From: Gracilaria gracilis
Lineage: Eukaryota; Rhodophyta; Florideophyceae; Gracilariales; Gracilariaceae
Assembly: GCA_030374805.1 (NCBI GenBank)
Contig: JARGSG010000027.1
Span: 186,001 to 250,000, forward strand
Direction: 5' to 3'
Length of the DNA: 64,000 nt
In this document: one piece after another, positions 52,093 to 62,286 of the stretch
Layout: each line of letters starts with the position of its first letter
Position numbering within the stretch: position 1 is the stretch's first letter
Program-made: the position numbers and the translations under genes
The notes under the pieces: generated by a model
Database searches by the model: none
The model's input: the letters and a program-made list of their open reading frames with translations, nothing else
What the model was told of the DNA's origin: nothing

Positions 52093-53580
52093 ATGCCTCT
52101 TTCGATTCGTCAGCAGTGCGGCCTTGAAAAGCGCCGAAAACGCCGCGACGCAGAGCGAGCTAAACAACGATCTCTTTTGTTATCTATGCTGCGCCAAAAC
52201 AAGAAAACCGGCGTGATACTGCAACACACCGGTGTTTTGAAAACCACGTTCTATAGGATTCGCGAAGCGCTTTGGACCAACATGCAGCACACTCTCGAAA
52301 AGCTGCTCCATCCAGAGGAAACCAGAGCTGGGAGGAAGGCAGTTCTCTCCACCGAGGAAAACGACCTTATCAAACAGAAGATGAAACAGGCCGCACAGCG
52401 CGGCTTCGCATTGAATATAGAGACCATCAAGCACTTGATGAGTCAAATAGCAGAAGATGGAAGACGCGTCTTTAAGAATGGAAACCCATCTGGGGACACA
52501 TTGCGGGCATGGAGAGCAAAGAACAGGGACTTCACGCTAAGAAATTCTGAAGCAAAACATATGTCCAAGCTGAACGCAGAACGCAGGGTCCATGTTCGAA
52601 CATATGCGGAATGCCTTACCGCTGTTGGAGACTTCAATCCAGGCATTTTCTCGCATCCACAGTTCGTCTGGAACCTCGATGAGACCTGGATAGATCCCCA
52701 GTTTGGCAAGCGTATCAAGACGTTTTCTCCCTCAACCTCCAACAAGGGAGGATCCCGAATGACCACTGCGAGGAACTGTACTGGTGGCCATGTGACTGCC
52801 GTAGTTATCGTCTCAGCAGCTGGTTTAAAGGCCTCCCCTGTTTTCATCGTGGAAGGCAAGAATATCATGTCTGGGTGGGTGATGCCGTTGGATAAGGAGG
52901 TGTATCACTGCTCCAACGGATTACCGCACCGTCTTTGTTCACCGGATTGGCTCCCCGGTGATACACTCATTCTACCGTCGAGGAATGGCTCTGTGACAAT
53001 GGAGATATTACCGCTGATTATGGAGCATTTTGCGCGGTTTGTCCGTGAGCATGTCGACCCAATTCACCCAGTGCTTTTGATGCTCGACGGTCATTCGTCG
53101 CGAAATGGTTCGGCCTGGCTTGATACCGCAACTAAGCATGGAATTGAAGTCGTTCAATCCCCTGCCAATGCGAGTCACTTTCTTCAACCGTGTGACCAGC
53201 TTGTAAACAAAGCGTTCAAGGAGGGTGTTCGCCGAACTCGAGATGAGTTAATGAACATAGCCCCTCTTTCTCTTACTTCGATTGGTACGAAGTTAATGCT
53301 TGGAGTGTGCGGGTGGGAGCGTATCCAAGAACACCACGTGCTGAAAAGTTTTGACATATGTGGACTGTGGCCTATGGACTACCGCTTCGTTAATTTCCCT
53401 TTCCTCGATGGTAGTACAGCGCACGCTGGTGTTGCGAAAGAAGAGAAGGAAACGGACACTGTCAAGGTTGGCTCAATTGAGTCTCTGGAGCTTCGTATGA
53501 GTGATACCGCTATTCATGGAATGGTTACTGAGATACTGGATAACACTCTGAACCCAACTGTTGCCATAAACGCAGTGTAG
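52093..53580 (+). CDS. Pogo-type DDE transposase
   Basis: 495 residues from ATG to TAG. An N-terminal helix-turn-helix region (around KTGVILQHTGVLKTTFYRI) and a CENP-B-like middle are followed by the catalytic core: WNLDETW (first Asp), LLMLDGHSSR (second Asp) and HFLQPCDQLVNKAFK (third Asp), the DDD layout of pogo. After the TAG the same frame stays open for a further 116 codons to 53928, with a basic GIRRGKPRRQ segment. So either the gene was longer and has gained a nonsense change, or an accessory tail is used by other means. The catalytic part is complete. Confidence 0.92.
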   Translation: MPLSIRQQCGLEKRRKRRDAERAKQRSLLLSMLRQNKKTGVILQHTGVLKTTFYRIREALWTNMQHTLEKLLHPEETRAGRKAVLSTEENDLIKQKMKQAAQRGFALNIETIKHLMSQIAEDGRRVFKNGNPSGDTLRAWRAKNRDFTLRNSEAKHMSKLNAERRVHVRTYAECLTAVGDFNPGIFSHPQFVWNLDETWIDPQFGKRIKTFSPSTSNKGGSRMTTARNCTGGHVTAVVIVSAAGLKASPVFIVEGKNIMSGWVMPLDKEVYHCSNGLPHRLCSPDWLPGDTLILPSRNGSVTMEILPLIMEHFARFVREHVDPIHPVLLMLDGHSSRNGSAWLDTATKHGIEVVQSPANASHFLQPCDQLVNKAFKEGVRRTRDELMNIAPLSLTSIGTKLMLGVCGWERIQEHHVLKSFDICGLWPMDYRFVNFPFLDGSTAHAGVAKEEKETDTVKVGSIESLELRMSDTAIHGMVTEILDNTLNPTVAINAV

Positions 53581-53928
53581 AATGTGTTGAAGAATCATTC
53601 CTCTTCCTCCTTTATTCTGGAAAAGGTGTCCAATCGCGCCCCACAAACAGTGCATACTGCTTCCAGAAAAGGGAGTAAAGTCCTTTTGTCAGGGTTGCCC
53701 GTTAAATACCTTACCGTGAAGGAGCTGATTGAGAAGCGGAAGGCTTTGGAGGTTTCTGGTATACGCAGAGGAAAGCCGCGTCGCCAAAATGGTGTCGTTG
53801 CGCCTGCGACGTCGATGAATGACGTGCAGTGCTCCGATAACGGCGGCGGATTGATTGCCGGTCTTGACGAAGACGAAAAGGTTGTCGTCGATTCGCTTAA
53901 GGTCCTGTTTGAAAATGTGGCAAATTGA
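53581..53928 (+). pseudogene. In-frame continuation of the pogo transposase after TAG
   Basis: Same frame as the transposase, 115 open codons with no ATG until late, so it is not a gene by itself. Composition is protein-like (basic stretch around residues 70-80, acidic end ENVAN). It probably represents the original C-terminal tail. Confidence 0.5.
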
Positions 53929-54117
53929 ACCACTAGCGGTTTCTGAGAATGTCTGGAGACACAGGTAGTGTCTTTCGGATTGTGCAAGTCACGAATGAGT
54001 AAAGTTTGATATGATTGTTTGTTGTGGTAGTGGACTCCATCCCCTACTCTCTGATGTCGTTCGTTTAATGTTGTGGCTATAATTGCGCCCGCAATGGGCT
54101 CTACAAAAACATTTATG

Positions 54118-54140
54118 CCAAATCATACCGATGGGAGGGG
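54118..54140 (-). repeat. Right terminal inverted repeat of the pogo-like element
   Basis: Exact inverse of the left end, followed by TA. Confidence 0.95.
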
Positions 54141-54212
54141 TAAACGCAGATGTAGCACTGCGCCCTCTGTGGCATGTCCTAAGTGCCTTTGTTAACCCTT
54201 TTGAAACTAAAA

Positions 54213-54240
54213 TCTTATGTCTGTTATAATAGACATAAGA
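54213..54240 (+). repeat. Subterminal hairpin of the piggyBac-family left end
   Basis: Perfect 10-bp arms around GTTATAAT. The right end keeps one arm copy at 57975-57983, so it could be a subterminal transposase-binding repeat. Confidence 0.75.
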
Positions 54241-55229
54241 TCGTTATGTCATTGGTTGTCGTCGAAAATACTTGGCGGTAAGCCTTCCATGTGTTCACTT
54301 TGCTTATGTCTACACCCAGTGACCGTAAATAAAGTGGCTGATCAAATAGTGTGGTACTTCAATTGGCGTGGCCACACTATTACAGGTACAAACACTTCTA
54401 GACAAGGAGACAAATAATGTGACTAGAGCAAACACGATCTTCCGCCAAACCATAATATTATATAACCGCTTTACAACTCATCACCACCGTCACCAGTTAT
54501 TATCCCAACTGGAACCAATAACCGCCAAGCACCGTAATCATTTTGACGGTAAGCCGGTCTTTTTGTAACTGTTGCATACGCAAGAGGCGGTGGTGTACCA
54601 GGATCATATTATGTGTGTGATTACGATAGAAAAACAATTGATTTAATTGTAACACTTGGCCGCATTGATCGGCAGGTCACAAGATGAATGAGTGTTGCGC
54701 AACGCTTTACGTTGGGTGGATTTGCGGTGCTTGCTCCGGATTGAGTACACCTCCCAACCACACTAATTATCTCCAAAATAAAAAATATGCCCCACGTTAT
54801 TTAATTCTGCACCTCAAATAGCGTGGTACCGCTTTTGTTGTGGGCCACAGTGTTAGCGGTATCCCTGCCAGAATTAACCAAACCACATTTAGTGTGGCCC
54901 ATTTTTTTTTACGGTTACTGGTTGTAGCTACATAGACATAAACAAATACACATCATTTTCTTTCATCAGATCTGATTGTGATGACTACTAATCATGCAGT
55001 CGCTCGTCGCGCGCTAAAATCTCAAGATCGTGGCGCTTTTTGCCACGTTCTGCGCTTCGCCTCATAGCATGCGTGCCCGAGAATGTCCAGAGCTTCGCCC
55101 AGTTTCCACTACACCTCTGCGACGTACTTCACAACGACCAAGGCATGCGCCAAAACCAGTGACCCGGAAGTCTTTTAGATACTTCTTTTTGCTTGCGCAG
55201 CTGTCTCTTTGCACACTCCGTCTCATCTC

Positions 55230-57166
55230 ATGAGCTCGCCACTTCTCTATCCTCCTTTACATGAATATGGAGACGATGAAGACTCCATTCTACAGAACGA
55301 CATTGAATGCAACGTTGAAGAAGCCGAAGTAATATCGTATGACCTGGACGATGATGAAGAGTTTCTTGTACAAGCCTTGGGTCCGGCAGAAAAACAGCAG
55401 CCTTACAAAACAATTCAGTACTGTGGTAAATGGCAGGGAGTTAGTGGGCTGCATTTCTCTCAACTACATCTTATAAAACGGGGGTATGCGCACAAGAAAG
55501 ATTCAGGCATATTCAGCCTCTTCCTCAACAGCACCTTCCTCAACTGCGTTAGAATGTGGACAAGTATAGAAATCATGAGAAGAGAAAAGAAGACTAAACC
55601 TCTGCGAATGGACGAGCTTCTTGCTTACTTCGGTTTGGAGTTGGCTACGTCGGTTCATCGGGTAAACCGATTGCGCGAGTACTGTGGCAAGTCAGAGCTA
55701 CTGAGCAATCCCTTCTTCAAGAAAGTTACGGGAAGAGACACGTTTATGAGCATAAGTGCTGCGTTACGACTGTATGCTTCATACAAACCGGATATAGCCA
55801 CCGTAGACCCTCTCTGGCACAGTCTCCCTATTCTTGAACATTTCACGAGAAAAGCTGCGGCTTTGCGGTTCCCGTTGGTGTCAGCTTGCTGGATGAGAAC
55901 ACCAAGAGATGCAAAGGTCGCACCGCAGCCCGTTCGTACATGAAAAGCAAGCCGGTAAAGTTTGGAATCAGGTTCTATGCCGTCGTAGGCTGGTCGCATG
56001 CCTATCTGCATAGCATGCAAGATAATAGCTTGGGAAATAAGAGTGGGCATAGTCCCGTACAGAGGTATACGACGTTGTTTCGAAACCTACGAGGGGCTGT
56101 TCAACGGAAGCTTGGTGGAAAGTTGGTGTAGAAGACGGCGGCGTCGGCATTATGGTGTGCTCAGATGGCCCATCAGACTCAATTGCATGCAACACCAGAT
56201 GAAGGTCACCTCATGGGGATGGACAACTTGTACACCAGGCACGTTTTAGCCCCACAGCTGCAGGTATTGAGTAACGGGGAGTGTAGGGTTTTGGGAACGG
56301 TCAGGCTGACTAACATAGACGGTGTTAACCGCGTCGCGCTAAGACAGGCTATTGAAGAGCTGAAACATGCTAACCGAGGAGAGTGGCGCCTGGTTCAATT
56401 TTTAGAAAACAGCGAGACTGCCAGGGCTCCCGCGACAGTGGCACAGAACGCCGGTTTCGTTGTTTTCAAGGACAGGACTGTTGTTACCTTTTATACCAAC
56501 GATCTTGCCGAAACCCCCACATCACGTATTCACAAACCCGACGACCACTCACTCCGATGCGTACACGGACTGGCTCCACTAGAAAGATGGACTGGAACTG
56601 AATCTCTGCAGCGCAAGACGCTGCAAGTACCAGCCATCATAGTGGCATATAATCTGTTCACGAACAGTGTTGACAGATTTGATCAGTAAAGATCCAAAAC
56701 AGCAACATTGCGAAAAGAAAGAAGGGTAACAATGAGCATTATGACCTTCATCTTAGATGCTACCATCATCAACGCGCATGCCCTTCTCGGCGCAATCTCG
56801 AATGCCGAAGACGCTATTGTCAACGCTTCCGTTATGAAACGGAGAATTATACACCAGCTTGTCATGGACAACGTTGAATACAAACAACTCAGAGCCTCAC
56901 TGAGACCGATAGCTCCCAACAAAAGCAGTGAAAACCCCAGTTCCGCTCTCACTTTATCTTCAAACGAAATCCATCTGTTGTTCGAAACTCAAAACAAAAA
57001 CAGTGTCCACTGCATGCTCTGTAATTTTTGTCGACGAACGGAAGAGGAGGTTACACAATGTTCTCATGCACAGCATGCAGACGGGGTTTTTATGTCAACT
57101 GTTTTTCCTTCTTCCATCACTATGAAGCCTTTCGCAATGTTCGTCCACTCATATATAAGAACGTAA
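55230..57166 (+). pseudogene. PiggyBac-type transposase, decayed
   Basis: The N-terminal part (55230-55943) carries an acidic leader and the piggyBac domain start (FLNSTFLNCVRMWTSIEIMR, then MDELLAYFGLELATS). The catalytic part continues in another frame from about 55870 with SLLDENTKRCKGR (first Asp), MDNLYTRH (second Asp) and VDRFDQ (third Asp). The last part has the typical LDATIINAHALL helix and a Cys-rich tail (CMLCNFC). I count one frame change near 55870 and two in-frame stops, at 56129 (TAG) and 56687 (TAA). All three catalytic aspartates remain, so decay is not old, but the copy cannot make a full protein. Confidence 0.85.
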
Positions 57167-57266
57167 TGCGCGCAACGGCGAAACTATCTTCTTAACGCCA
57201 TCGCAACCGACGCAATAAGGTCACATCAACTCTATCAACGGTAGTGGCTCCTTTCAAGAAATAAAC

Positions 57267-57560
57267 TTACACTTCCTTGAACCCCATGTATGCTCCACAA
57301 TCATCTGACCATATCTTCCTGATGCCCTCCAGCACACATTGCGGAATCTGGCCGCGCCTTTCCTTCCCGAGTATACCGTATCGCTCGTAGACATAAGTCT
57401 TGTAGGCGGTTTTGCGCAAGTTGTTGTTGTTTTGGGCATAAAAACCATTATCTGGGTACGAAGCAACTGTTTGATTCACGAAAGATATTGCCGACTGGTT
57501 TAATAACACGGTGTTCCTCGACAGTGTCTACACGCAACACCTTCGTTTTCGGCTGTTACG
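57267..57560 (-). pseudogene. Fragment like the P2X7-receptor C-terminal (P2RX7-C) zinc domain
   Basis: On the strand opposite to the transposase, inside the piggyBac-family ends. The sequence contains a CRHCRGTPC cysteine cluster (about 57512-57540) followed in another frame by YKTYVYERYGILGKERRGQIP, then CVLEGIRKIW and GAYMGF. This is the signature of the domain shared with the cytoplasmic ballast of P2X7 receptors, which is common in eukaryotic genes of unknown role, some tied to transposons. A Ser/Thr-rich upstream stretch (57528-57800) may be its N-terminal part in another frame. One frame change lies near 57508, so it is probably dead or has an unseen intron. Family assignment is from memory of the pattern. 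Confidence 0.5.
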
Positions 57561-58006
57561 CGCGGTAGATTGAGAGAAAATAACAGTAGCCTCGATATCC
57601 AACGAATCATGTTGACTTTTCTCTTCATTACTTCTTGCAACGGTTGTGGCTTCGTTCTTGGAAGAGCAAGAAGCGAGATATTGTTCCGCGTCTTTAGCGC
57701 CGTCCATAGCGGTGGTGAAGGATGGCAATGAGGCAGCTGTAGAAGGAGACGAGCGGAGGCAAATACATGAGGTTGTCGCAAGTTGGGAGACGGTATGCAC
57801 TTGGGTTCATCAGGGTCGTCTTTAATGCACTTCAAAAGTGCACTGGAGCAATTGTACGTGCGCCAAGAAGAAGTGCACAAGTGTGCGTTTCAATCGACCT
57901 GTACTGGGACCTGAACCATTCACTTGCCTTCGGTTCTTAGCGCTTATTGGTCTTCCCTTAAATCTATCGTTGTGGACATAAGAATTTTTAGGGTCAAAAG
58001 GGTTAA

Positions 58007-59051
58007 CTGCTTTGAGGCCAACGAAAGAGGTTAATCGCGTTTGGCGCATAGAATGTCTCATGTCGCGCTTCAAATTGTTCGGTGCTCGACGGAGAGCCGA
58101 CGAAACGCCTTGAAAATTAATATCTTGCTCTCAGAGAAGTTCTTTCAACACAACTATAAACATTAACTAATCGTTAATATTTTACCCTTCTAGCATACTT
58201 TTTTCCACCTCCATATCCTCATTTTCATTCGTCTTTGCAAGGGTACCAAGCAGTAGCGTCAACAGCAACTGTAGCCACACATGCAACTGATGGTTGAAAT
58301 ACAAAATCATTATCCTCTCCCTGAAAATCGAGCAGTAATTTTACTGTGATTCTACTGTGATTCTACCTGTACGGCTTTGGTGACGCTGCTTTGTCCGCTT
58401 CTGAAGAAGAGTAATAGTTTGTCTCTCAGTCATTGTTTAGCACTACTGAAGAAGAGGTTTGTAACAAAGAAAGTATGTCGATTGGTTTTCATGGTTCCTC
58501 TTTTTGGCTACGTTCTGTGCCTTGGCTGGATGAAGGTCAATGAATACGTTACAGTTGAGAAACACTTTCTAGAACGTTGTAGTCTCTGGCGTGCTAACTA
58601 ACGGCGCTTTATTGCTTAGTGGTTTTGTAAAAGATACATGTTGACAGATATTTTTATATCAAGAATATGCAGTTTCATAGAAGTTCGAATTTCTGAGCCA
58701 CGTCGCATTTTGTTTGCCCGTACCATCCTTGTATCCCTATCCTTTTAAAGTGGCTCCACACGCCTCAGGCTGCCTCCCAGAAATGGTAAAGGCTCTTGGT
58801 ATCCTTATAGGGTGGATATCCTTATTGCGCAGTATCACTATATCGGGGATTGACTGTATATCCGGTCCGAGCAAAGCGAGGCCCGATATATTGTTCCGAG
58901 GTGCGCTAATTCCTGGCGAGCCGCCGGTTGATAACTTGCTTGTCACAGAGACACAGTTAGGTGAAGCGTGCAATCGATACCTTCACGATACGAGGCAGAG
59001 AAACAGTCTTCTCCCAACAAAAATTTTCCGGTGATCTGCTCATCATGATCG
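58007..59051. other. Spacer between piggyBac-family and Crypton-like elements
   Basis: AT-rich in its left half (58130-58210). Short frames at 58377-58601 and 58714-59034 have no motif I recognise. The true left end of the Crypton-like element may lie here. Confidence 0.35.
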
Positions 59052-61353
59052 ATGGCAAAACACGGCAACTTTTCATTGGATTTGCCCGCCATCGATCTGA
59101 GGAAACCAGGTTGTACTGTTTGCATCAAAGCACGTCAAAATGGAAGTTACGCCGTCATGGACTCAAACGCAGTCCTAGAAAAGCGGCACAATCAACCCAG
59201 TTGCACCCCTTCCGCCCCTCGAAGCTCTCGAAAACGTACTAAAAGACGTCACCAATTTCAATACCTCTTCTGCAATTACACCTTCTACACTGTTTCCGTC
59301 ATCTTCTGTGTATCCATCTTCGACTTCTTTTTCTCTATCATCATCCGCTTCTTGTATTCCAACCTCTTCCGCACACCAAACACCATCTTCGGCTCACGCT
59401 CAACCACCTTCTGCATTTTCAGCTGCGTCATCGCCTATTCCTCCACCGTCTTTGCTGAATCCACCACATGCTTTGCCTTCACCAGTACCGGCATTTCCGC
59501 CTGCACCACCGTCTTTATCTTGCCCGCTACCATCCTCTCTCTGTCTACCATCGGACGCAACAAGCATCTCACGGTTGGAAGTGATGTCAGAATTGGACCA
59601 AAGTCCTGCAAACAAGAGCAACCTAGTCTCATAGCCCAAACTGTCTGCAGCAGCATCAGGACTCCTTGTACGGCCCATTCCTGACAATACGGTCAGAGCA
59701 ACAAATACTGCAATGCATGCATTTTGTGAGTTTGTCGTCGAGGCCTTTAACCTTTTTGTGCCAGAAAACCTGCTCGCTCTAAAAGACAGGCGTACGGCGT
59801 CTTGCAAACGCAATAGTTTGAGAGATCAAGCCATTGGGCTTACCAGGATAAACCTTTGCCTCAAAAAAGATGGAATGGCGTTGCCTGGTGATACGTCATA
59901 GTGAACGGATAAACAGTTAAACCGTATCAACACTGTTCTCATAGAATCTGTGGCTACTCGAAAACGCGCGAAGGAAGGTAATTTACTGTCTCCTTCAACC
60001 CTCAAAGATTACATTGCTGGGCTTCAACGCGCATTCAAGAACAAATGGAACTACCAAAATAACCTTTTCTCCGGTAAATTTTTTTCGGATCCTGACAGTG
60101 CGCTCTCAACAGCCCTTGACAACGTCATAAGGCGGCAGCAGTCTAATGGCATATATCGTCAGAGTCTTAATATTCTGGCGGAAGACAACATCATCACTCT
60201 TTACAAGTCAACGCAGTTGAGCAAGTCCGTCTGTGTTCTCGGAAATGGAATTTCACATTCAAAAATGCTAGTTTTGGTGACCGATTATCTGGTGACTTTT
60301 TCCAATTTTTTTCCGATATCTGGGTTTGATATGAAGAAATACGCATTTGGTGTGCTAGTTTGACATTCAAAATTTGCAGTTCTGGAAATTCGCCAGTTTT
60401 AGAATCTCAAATATGCTAGTTTTGGAACTGGGGAATTTCCAGAACTGCAAATATTGAAGGTCAAACTAGCACACCAAATACGTATTTCCTCATATCGAAC
60501 CCAAATATTGGAAAAAAATTGGAAAAAGTCACCAGATAATCGGTCACCAAAACTAGCATTTTTGAATGTGAAATTACATTTCCGAGAACACAGACGTCAT
60601 ATCCGAAAGGGTTCATGACTAGGATGGTTTTCAATATGGCGCTGATGACAGCTTTTTGAAAGAGCAAATTGCACTGTTTACGGCTTCAAGGCGTCAAAAA
60701 AGTTTTGGAGGGAGAGGAGACTGTGTTCCGAATCGTTGGAAGAATTGGTAGTTCCGATGGAGCAGTCAAAGACGCAGTCCAGAGGCATGAAGTATATCAA
60801 CTCGAAGCCGAAGGAGGTTTTTGTCTTGAACCGTCGCCAACTTCAAGGCTTGCTCAAGTTGTTTGATGACTTAGAAGAGTGCACGATCATTGTTTCATAT
60901 TTTCGACAGCCGCAGGAGAAGTTTTTCTGCGCTGTAAACTTTCGTGCGACGTCACCGAGCTCGGTTTTCAAGCCGCAAAACATGAGTGGTAATACTGTGG
61001 TGCGGTATAATTCTGAGGCTTTCACAACTGACAATATTACAGGGGTTGGCGTTCGTCAATCTATGACTCTGCATGGGCTTCGATCTACTGTGATAGCTCA
61101 ATTGTTTAGGGCTGGGATGGGTGATGCCAGTGTCACTCTACGGTCTGGACATGGTTATCACCGCTCTTTTTATGCTACACAAATCTACGCGGGTCGCTTG
61201 GTAAACGTTAGCAGGAGGGGATTCTTGTTGGTTTTATTAAACCAAAGCCGAATCGATTGGATAAAACGGAATAACAGTACATGGATAAGACTGGTGATGA
61301 GACTTGTGAACAGAGAAGTTTATTTTAGAAGAAAAATGAAGATGGAAACGTAA
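59052..61353 (+). pseudogene. Crypton-like DNA transposon, tyrosine recombinase gene, decayed
   Basis: A chain of plus-strand fragments. After a Ser/Pro-rich stretch (59308-59634), 59935-60225 encodes a core-binding region (LSPSTLKDYIAGLQRAFK, then QQSNGIYRQSLNIL) of the type found in Cryptons and related eukaryotic recombinases. The catalytic end at about 61060-61190 has LHGLR (His-x-x-Arg), RSGHGYHRS and the Tyr in ATQIYAG. Frame changes and stops (a TAG TGA pair at 59899 among them) show decay, and a 369-bp MITE splits the gene at 60228. Cryptons are plain DNA transposons that use a tyrosine recombinase, with no reverse transcriptase; no reverse transcriptase is seen here, which argues against a DIRS element. 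Cryptons lack terminal repeats, so the ends are unknown. Confidence 0.72.
60228..60596. mobile_element. Foldback MITE inserted in the Crypton-like gene
   Basis: 369 bp that is almost wholly an inverted repeat about a centre near 60412: the left arm (CGTCTGTGTTCTCGGAAATG outward end) matches the right arm with few differences over about 160 bp. It has no coding capacity; each arm shows the same short accidental frame. The flanks share TC (or GTC), a 2-3-bp target duplication. Taking the insert and one copy away restores AAGTCATATCCG and a continuous recombinase-like frame (YPKGF), so the gene was present first. Confidence 0.85.
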
Positions 61354-61818
61354 AGGCTCGAGCAGTAGCCAGAAGGCGCACTAGTATTGAAGCATATGAA
61401 GAGAGATGAAAGTCCTTGTTCAATCGTTTCTCATCAATCACGGGCAGTTTTCTGGTAATGTTACAATCAACGTAAGCTACTGTGTGGGAGTAAGGAAGTT
61501 AGGGATAGGGCATGGAGAAAACGCGTGACGGGATCATGGCAACTGGACCCATAGGCAAAGACTGTCTTCGATATTTGAAGACTGTCTTTCTTATTTTTAA
61601 ATGACTAGAGAGAAACCTAACTTGTGAATAAAATTTTGAGGACCGCTTGAGGTTATTTGGTATGCCCCTAGTGCCTGATATCAGATATTCGTTCATGACC
61701 TGGGTGAAAACTCAGGATTTCGAATCAAGAGAAGGTTCACAACTCTATAAAAGCCCACAGCTTCACATGTTACCATTGCACCAGCAACTCTTTTGCACAC
61801 GTTCCAGCATATTTGAAT
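61354..61818. other. Spacer before the LTR element
   Basis: No gene recognised. CTATAAAAGCCC at about 61744 is a good TATA-like sequence on the plus strand, with no gene after it that I can name. It may be flank of the Crypton-like element. Confidence 0.35.
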
Positions 61819-62209
61819 TGTAGCAAGTCAATTTGTTTTTCAAAATGTCTTGCTTTTTACTTACTATTTAAAGTTTTTTGCAAAGCTTAAGAATTTCAAT
61901 AAAATATAATTTATTCTGGCTTTTTGTAAAGAACGCTTTTGTCGAGGAAGGCACTTCTAGGCTCTCCTTCTCGCTCTGCGCTTGGAGCGAGAAGACGGGA
62001 GAGAGTGAAGCGCGCGACAAGAGTAGTTTATATAGACTTTAATAAATAGAAGTAGAAGCACTGTATTTAGCTTAATACTTCCACTAGAATAGTCCAACAA
62101 TTAACTACAGCAATAAATATACTTAGCATTACAACAATAGTTTCCAACATAGCATTCCAACACAATAAAATAATTAAGTTGAGACATAGTCCCCTACAAA
62201 TTCATAACA
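61819..62209 (-). repeat. Probable 3' LTR of the Ty3/gypsy element
   Basis: About 391 bp, inferred from signals: in element direction it begins TGTTATGAATTTG directly after a purine-rich tract (AAGGAGGGAGTA, 62210-62221) and ends CTTGCTACA. It holds a TATA box (CTATATAAAC near 62030) and an AATAAA signal (near 61913). The partner LTR is outside the window, so the ends are not proven. Confidence 0.6.
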
Positions 62210-62286
62210 AATACTCCCTCCTTAAAACCATTAATCGTCCTCGGTTAACGTCATTATTTCCATCGCAATATATCTTTTAAGAATCA

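Larger units (their letters stand above)
51516..54140 (+). mobile_element. Complete pogo-like (Tc1/mariner superfamily) DNA transposon
   Basis: 2625 bp bounded by perfect 23-bp terminal inverted repeats (51516-51538 and 54118-54140; outer end CCCCTCCCATCGGTATG) and flanked on both sides by TA (51514-51515 and 54141-54142), the expected target duplication. Inside is one transposase gene on the plus strand at 52093. Perfect ends and a long open transposase suggest a fairly recent insertion. Pogo elements move by cut and paste. Its right end lies only 54 bp from the left end of the piggyBac-family element. Confidence 0.93.
54196..58002 (+). mobile_element. PiggyBac-family DNA transposon with intact ends and decayed genes
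   Basis: 3807 bp. The left end is CCCTTTTGAAACTAAAA and the right end is the inverse CCCTTTTGACCCTAAAAA; both continue to a matching TCTTATGTC. Each end is flanked by TTAA (54192-54195 and 58003-58006), the obligatory piggyBac target. At the left end TCTTATGTCT (54213-54222) is repeated inverted as AGACATAAGA (54231-54240), forming a hairpin with an 8-nt loop. The plus strand holds a broken transposase and the minus strand a fragment resembling the P2RX7 C-terminal domain. Confidence 0.9.

Noticed and set aside
60262-60667. Two identical short frames facing each other
   Set aside because: They are the two arms of the foldback MITE, not genes.
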